Positions 59,683 to 64,000 of a stretch of DNA of 64,000 bases are shown here, piece after piece. Position numbers and translations under genes: made by a program. The notes beneath the pieces were generated by a model. That model saw nothing but the letters and a program-made list of their open reading frames with translations. It had not been told where the DNA came from and ran no database searches. Each line of letters opens with the position of its first letter. Within the stretch, counting starts at the first letter, position 1. The DNA comes from CAZWVI01 sp964637165 (GTDB lineage: Bacteria; Planctomycetota; UBA1135), in NCBI GenBank assembly GCA_964637165.1, contig CAZWVI010000002.1:124001-188000 (forward strand), given 5' to 3'.

Positions 59683-62600
59683 AAAATAATCCTGCAATGG
59701 TTTAACCTGAGGTCCGTGTGCGACTTGTGAAGCAATTCCCTCAAGTGCCGCCATCGCCGCTGACATCGTAGTTAAGCACGGGATATTTGCTTGGTAGGAT
59801 TCACTGCGAATCATGCCGTCGTCATGGCGAGTTACTTTTCCGTGTGGCGAATTAATAATCAAATCAACTTCACGGTTTTTTATTAAGTCAACAACATGCG
59901 GATGTCCTTCGTGGACCTTGTTGATTCGTTGGCACTTAATTCCGTGACGGCTTAATGCCCGCCATGTTCCATCAGTGCTGACAATTTCATACCCCATGCT
60001 AGTGAGGGTGCGCGCGACCAGCGGCAATGAGCGTTTGTCTGAATCTTTAACGCTGATAAAGACCCGTCCACTGTTTGGGAGGTTGCGACCTGCAGCGCAA
60101 CTTGCTTTTGCAAATGCCATTCCAAAATCTTTGTGAATCCCCATGACTTCACCGGTAGAACGCATTTCTGGTCCTAGGTCAGCGCGCGCTCCAGGGAATT
60201 TTGCAAACGGGAAGGCCGGTGCCTTCACCGCGATATTGCCATCAGTGGTGCATTCTTCAATGCCAAGTTCGCTAAGGCTAAGGCCTGCCATAACTTTGGT
60301 GGCAATGCGCGCCAAGGGTTGGTTGATAGCCTTTGATACAAAAGGCACGGTGCGTGATGCGCGCGGGTTCACTTCAAGAACATAAACACGTTCGCCGCGT
60401 ACGGCGAATTGAACATTCATCAATCCAATAACTCCTAATTCCAGCGCCATCGCTGCAGTTGCTTCGCGAATTTCATTCTCCACATCTTCACCAAGCGAGG
60501 TCGGTGGGATTACACAAGTTGAATCACCAGAGTGGATGCCGGCTTCTTCAATGTGTTCCATGACCGCGCCAATGATTACACGTTCACCATCGCAAACGCA
60601 ATCAACATCGACTTCGAGGGCATCTTCAAGGAAGCGATCGATTAACACCGGATGTTCCGGCGAAGCTTGCACGGCTTCATTCATATAGCGGCGCAAATCT
60701 TTTTCGTCGTAAACGATTTCCATGGCGCGTCCACCGAGGACATAAGAAGGTCGCACTAAAACTGGATAGGCGATACCTCGCGCAATTTCAACCGCTTCAT
60801 CTTCGTTGGTGGCGATGCCATTTTCCGGCGCGCGCAGTTCAAGCTTGTCGAGCATTTCCGAGAAACGCCCGCGATCTTCAGCGCGGTCAATCGCTTCAAA
60901 AGGAGTACCCCAAAGTTTGACTCCAGCCTCAAGTAAATTTTTGGCTAGGTTGAGCGGTGTTTGTCCGCCGAACTGCACAATCACCCCGTCAGGTTTTTCA
61001 CGCTCGCAAATTGCCAAAACGTCTTCGTGGGTTAGCGGCTCAAAGTAGAGTCGATCAGAGATGTCAAAATCAGTTGAAACCGTTTCTGGGTTTGAGTTTA
61101 CCATGATTGACTCAATTCCAAGTTCGCGCAACGCCAAGGAAGCATGAACGCAACAATAATCAAATTCAATTCCCTGCCCGATGCGGTTGGGCCCGCCGCC
61201 GAGAATGATTACTTTTTTCCGCTGACTGGTGCTGACTTCTTCGGAAGAGCAGTCATAGGTGGAGTAAAGGTAGGGGGTGGCGGCAGAAAATTCTGCGGCA
61301 CAGGTGTCGACCAAGCGAAAGCCTGGTCTAACGCCTAACTGTTCGCGGCGCTGTTTCGCTTCTGCTTGGGTACAGCCGGTTGCTTCGGCAATTCGCTGGT
61401 CGGAAAATCCACGACGTTTAATTGAACGCATGAAGTCAGCGTCGAAATCAGCCAGCTTCATATTTTCCAAATCGGCATCGGTTTTCGCCAAGCGTTCAAG
61501 GAAAGTTAAGAACCACGGATCGATTCCTGAAAGTCGATGCACCTCGTCAATGCTGTAGTCGGCGCGGAACGCATCATAAATAGCAAACAAACGACCAGGT
61601 GCTGGCCGCGATATTTTTTGGGCAAGTTCTTCAGTGCTAAATTCGCGCTTCTTACCACTAAACCCAACTCGGCCAACTTCGAGGCCACGTAAAGCTTTTT
61701 GGAATGACTCCTCAAAGCAACGGCCAATCGCCATCGTTTCACCGACCGATTTCATTTGTGTTCCCAGGGTTGAATCTGAAAGTGGGAACTTTTCGAATGC
61801 GAAACGTGGCATCTTTGTTACCACGTAATCAATAGCCGGTTCAAAGCACGCCGGCGTTACTTTAGTTATGTCGTTCTGAATTTCATCCAAGCTGTATCCA
61901 ACAGCAAGTTTGGCCGCAAATTTCGCAATTGGGAATCCAGTAGCTTTTGAAGCCAGCGCCGAGGACCGCGAAACACGCGGATTCATTTCAATGACCACTA
62001 TATCGCCATTTGCAGGGTTGAGAGCGAATTGGACATTTGAGCCACCGCATTCAACACCAATTTCGCGCATGATTGCAAAAGCCGCGTCGCGCATTTGTTG
62101 ATACTCACGATCGCTTAGCGTTTGAGCAGGCGCAACCGTAATTGAATCGCCAGTATGCACACCCATTGGGTCTAAGTTTTCAATTGAGCAAATTACTACA
62201 CAATTGTCTTTGCTGTCGCGCATGACTTCGAGTTCATACTCCTTCCAGCCAATTAGGCTCTTTTCAACCAAGACTTCGGTGACTGGTGAAAGGCGCAAGC
62301 CGCGTGAAACAATTTGATCGAACTCTTCGAGATTCCAAGCGATACCACCGCCAGAGCCACCCATGGTAAATGCTGGGCGAATAACACACGGCATGCCAAC
62401 TTTTTCAATTGCGGCCTGTGCCTCGGCCAAAGTATTGGCAACTTCCGATGGCGCATTGCGTAGACCAATTTTGGTCATGGCTTTACGAAACTCATCGCGG
62501 TCTTCCGCTTTATGAATTACCTCGCGTTGCGCGCCGAGCATTTCAACGTTGAACTTCTCCAACACGCCCATCTCGTGCAGAGACATAGCGGTGTTTAATG

Positions 62601-62883
62601 CAGTTTGCCCACCGAGAGTTGGCAGAAGTGCATCGGGGCGTTCTTGTTCGATAATCTTCGCCACATGTTCGGGCGTGATTGGTTCGATGAAAGTGCGGTC
62701 AGCCAATTCCGGATCAGTCATAATCGATGCCGGGTTGGAATTGACCAACAAAACCTTGTAGCCCTCCTCCTTCAGCGCCTTAATGGCTTGGGTTCCAGAA
62801 TAGTCGAACTCGCAGGCCTGCCCGATGATGATCGGTCCTGACCCAATGATGAGGATGGAATTGAGGTCGTTCCTTTTGGCCAT
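59641..62883 (-). CDS. carB: Carbamoyl-phosphate synthase large subunit
   Basis: CarB makes carbamoyl phosphate from ammonia, bicarbonate and two ATP for pyrimidines and arginine. The 1080-residue protein has two homologous ATP-grasp halves: ILIIGSGPIIIGQACEFDYS and later VIILGGGPNRIGQGIEFDYC. Each half has its domain (VIRPAFTMGGSGGGIAW; VLVRPSYVLGGRAMEIVYDE) and VIEMNPRVSRSSALASKATG or VLEVNPRASRTVPFVSKAIN. The MGS-like allosteric domain is at the end (NREVDLIINSPHGK). Length is normal. carA is not in the window. It is 76 bases downstream of aroB on the same strand. Confidence 0.98.
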   Translation of the reverse strand: MAKRNDLNSILIIGSGPIIIGQACEFDYSGTQAIKALKEEGYKVLLVNSNPASIMTDPELADRTFIEPITPEHVAKIIEQERPDALLPTLGGQTALNTAMSLHEMGVLEKFNVEMLGAQREVIHKAEDRDEFRKAMTKIGLRNAPSEVANTLAEAQAAIEKVGMPCVIRPAFTMGGSGGGIAWNLEEFDQIVSRGLRLSPVTEVLVEKSLIGWKEYELEVMRDSKDNCVVICSIENLDPMGVHTGDSITVAPAQTLSDREYQQMRDAAFAIMREIGVECGGSNVQFALNPANGDIVVIEMNPRVSRSSALASKATGFPIAKFAAKLAVGYSLDEIQNDITKVTPACFEPAIDYVVTKMPRFAFEKFPLSDSTLGTQMKSVGETMAIGRCFEESFQKALRGLEVGRVGFSGKKREFSTEELAQKISRPAPGRLFAIYDAFRADYSIDEVHRLSGIDPWFLTFLERLAKTDADLENMKLADFDADFMRSIKRRGFSDQRIAEATGCTQAEAKQRREQLGVRPGFRLVDTCAAEFSAATPYLYSTYDCSSEEVSTSQRKKVIILGGGPNRIGQGIEFDYCCVHASLALRELGIESIMVNSNPETVSTDFDISDRLYFEPLTHEDVLAICEREKPDGVIVQFGGQTPLNLAKNLLEAGVKLWGTPFEAIDRAEDRGRFSEMLDKLELRAPENGIATNEDEAVEIARGIAYPVLVRPSYVLGGRAMEIVYDEKDLRRYMNEAVQASPEHPVLIDRFLEDALEVDVDCVCDGERVIIGAVMEHIEEAGIHSGDSTCVIPPTSLGEDVENEIREATAAMALELGVIGLMNVQFAVRGERVYVLEVNPRASRTVPFVSKAINQPLARIATKVMAGLSLSELGIEECTTDGNIAVKAPAFPFAKFPGARADLGPEMRSTGEVMGIHKDFGMAFAKASCAAGRNLPNSGRVFISVKDSDKRSLPLVARTLTSMGYEIVSTDGTWRALSRHGIKCQRINKVHEGHPHVVDLIKNREVDLIINSPHGKVTRHDDGMIRSESYQANIPCLTTMSAAMAALEGIASQVAHGPQVKPLQDYFSDAQTCTAAAEQI

Positions 62884-62959
62884 TTTTGCCTTGAGATTTC
62901 AACCATTATAGGATGTCTCCGAGGCAGAGTTGGGCCTCAAATAAAGAAAAGCAATTCGC

Positions 62960-64000
62960 TCAAAGTTCGCGATGAACGACCTGCGCGGCGGCCTTTGCAT
63001 CGACCCCCTTTAGCAGCATGCAACGACCAGGTTCGACCGGCAAAACTAAATCCAAATTGCCGCTCCGGGCCTTTTTGTCGCGCATCATTAAAGTCTCTAA
63101 CTCACTTGGCGCAGGGAGTTTGCTGGGGTATTCCGAGGGCATCCGCAGCTTTGCGGCGAGGCCGCGGACTCTTGCTGCAACACCCGGTTCGGCGATTTCT
63201 AAATCTTCGGCCATGCGTACTGCACAGCGAATTCCTAGTGCGACGGCCTCACCGTGGCCAAGTTGTCCGGCGGCACTTGTTTCCAAGGCGTGGCCAAAAG
63301 TGTGGCCGAGGTTTAGCAATTTGCGAATCCCTTGTTCTTCGGGGTCCTCTTCAATTACGCGCATTTTGGTGCGTCCACATTCGGCAACAATTTCCAAAGT
63401 GGCATCGCTAACTTGGCGTAAGTCGGCCGGCGCGGCATCTTCCAATTTCCTCCACGCTTCTTCGCCGCTTAAAAAGGCGGTCTTTAAAACTTCGCCAAGA
63501 CCAGAATTCCATTCACGCTCTGGCAAGCTTTCTAAAGTTGCGACATCACACAGAACGAAGAGTGGGTGATGAAAGCGGCCCAATAAGTTTTTGCCCTCGG
63601 GAAGGTTGACCGCAGTTTTTCCGCCGAGGGCGGCATCGGCCATCGCTAACAAAGTTGTTGGAACCGCACCCCAACGAATTCCACGCAGTAAAAGTGCTGC
63701 AGTGAAACCACCAAGGTCAGTGGTTACTCCGCCGCCAACTGCAACCAGCAAGGAGTTGCGGTCGCAGCCTGATTTCACAAAGTAACTGGCGAACTCTTCC
63801 GCTTGTGAAACTGTTTTGGAACTTTCTTGAGCATCCCATAAAAGACTATGAACTGGAATATCTAGTTGCTCTAATGCTTCGCCAATAGCTGTCTGGCAGA
63901 CCGGCCATGCAGCATTATCAACCAATAATAAAATTGAACTTGGCGGTGGGCCAAGATCGGAAATTGCCCCGCGCAATAAGGCGCGCAAAACTCCATTGCC
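62960..64000 (-). CDS. aroB: 3-dehydroquinate synthase (5' end beyond window)
   Basis: AroB cyclises DAHP to 3-dehydroquinate in the shikimate pathway using NAD and a metal. The frame remains open to the right edge: upstream of a possible TTG at 63988 the codons read GNGV, matching the family's 'I-G-x-G-x-L' N-terminal strand. The gene therefore starts outside the window and ~346 residues are seen. Motifs include VAVGGGVTTDLGGFTAALLL, RGIRWGAVPTTLLAMADAAL, GGKTAVNLPEGKNLLGRFHH and NLGHTFGHALETSA, with metal ligands Glu and two His (last in HGEAVALGIR). Only the first ~20 residues should be missing. Confidence 0.95.
   Translation of the reverse strand, partial: GNGVLRALLRGAISDLGPPPSSILLLVDNAAWPVCQTAIGEALEQLDIPVHSLLWDAQESSKTVSQAEEFASYFVKSGCDRNSLLVAVGGGVTTDLGGFTAALLLRGIRWGAVPTTLLAMADAALGGKTAVNLPEGKNLLGRFHHPLFVLCDVATLESLPEREWNSGLGEVLKTAFLSGEEAWRKLEDAAPADLRQVSDATLEIVAECGRTKMRVIEEDPEEQGIRKLLNLGHTFGHALETSAAGQLGHGEAVALGIRCAVRMAEDLEIAEPGVAARVRGLAAKLRMPSEYPSKLPAPSELETLMMRDKKARSGNLDLVLPVEPGRCMLLKGVDAKAAAQVVHREL

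Overview
This window reads as a chromosomal segment of a free-living, Gram-negative-type bacterium. It is dense with housekeeping genes and has no phage, insertion sequence or CRISPR array. A planctomycete (Planctomycetota) is the best guess, by inference only. The reasons are the GyrA active-site region (HGESVIYPTLVRMAQ), a large secreted protein built of carboxypeptidase-regulatory repeats, secreted beta-propeller proteins with a glycine-rich C-terminal domain, and the mix of genes present. No 16S rRNA is in the window to prove it.

Layout. The left edge carries the 3' end of a beta-lactamase-fold serine hydrolase. Then follows a compact leftward operon rpe - eis-like acetyltransferase - addB - addA - accD (9174 down to 539). 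A small membrane protein and a decayed secreted beta-propeller gene (about 9694-11050, in-frame stop plus frameshift) follow. Next is the leftward glycolytic pair gap-pgk, divergent tilS, a gene remnant near 14.6 kb, a membrane-anchored trypsin-like protease and ribBA. An ECF sigma/anti-sigma pair is co-oriented with a small anchored protein and GspL/GspM-like genes (17.3-21.0 kb). A leftward lipid/envelope trio (squalene/phytoene synthase-like, UbiA-type prenyltransferase, SDR epimerase) converges on it.

From 24.7 to 37.9 kb there is one long rightward energy operon: korA-korB followed by nuoA,B,C,D,H,I,J,K,L,M,N, closed by a strong terminator. The NADH-input genes nuoE, nuoF and nuoG are missing from their usual place, so reduced ferredoxin from the 2-oxoacid oxidoreductase may feed this complex I.

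The 38-47 kb stretch holds exported or envelope proteins: a tiny His/Met/Arg-rich secreted protein, an amino-acid oxidase-like flavoprotein, a HExxH peptidase, gamma-glutamyltransferase and the 1191-residue repeat protein. The last is bracketed by two near-identical partly palindromic repeats. Then come mrp, a queC gene fused to a GNAT acetyltransferase domain, mazG, tRNA-Asp, a lipoprotein, thiI and tRNA-Val.

The most striking locus is 51846-53666. A DsbD-type thiol:disulfide transporter has its C-terminal thioredoxin-like domain separated by a single in-frame TGA placed exactly at the first cysteine of the CxxC motif. A hairpin with the features of a bacterial SECIS follows the TGA. This looks like a selenocysteine (UxxC) DsbD. 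It is followed by dapF, gyrA, a YqeY-like gene, a DUF3365 haem protein and murJ. Convergent to these are carB and aroB (cut by the right edge).
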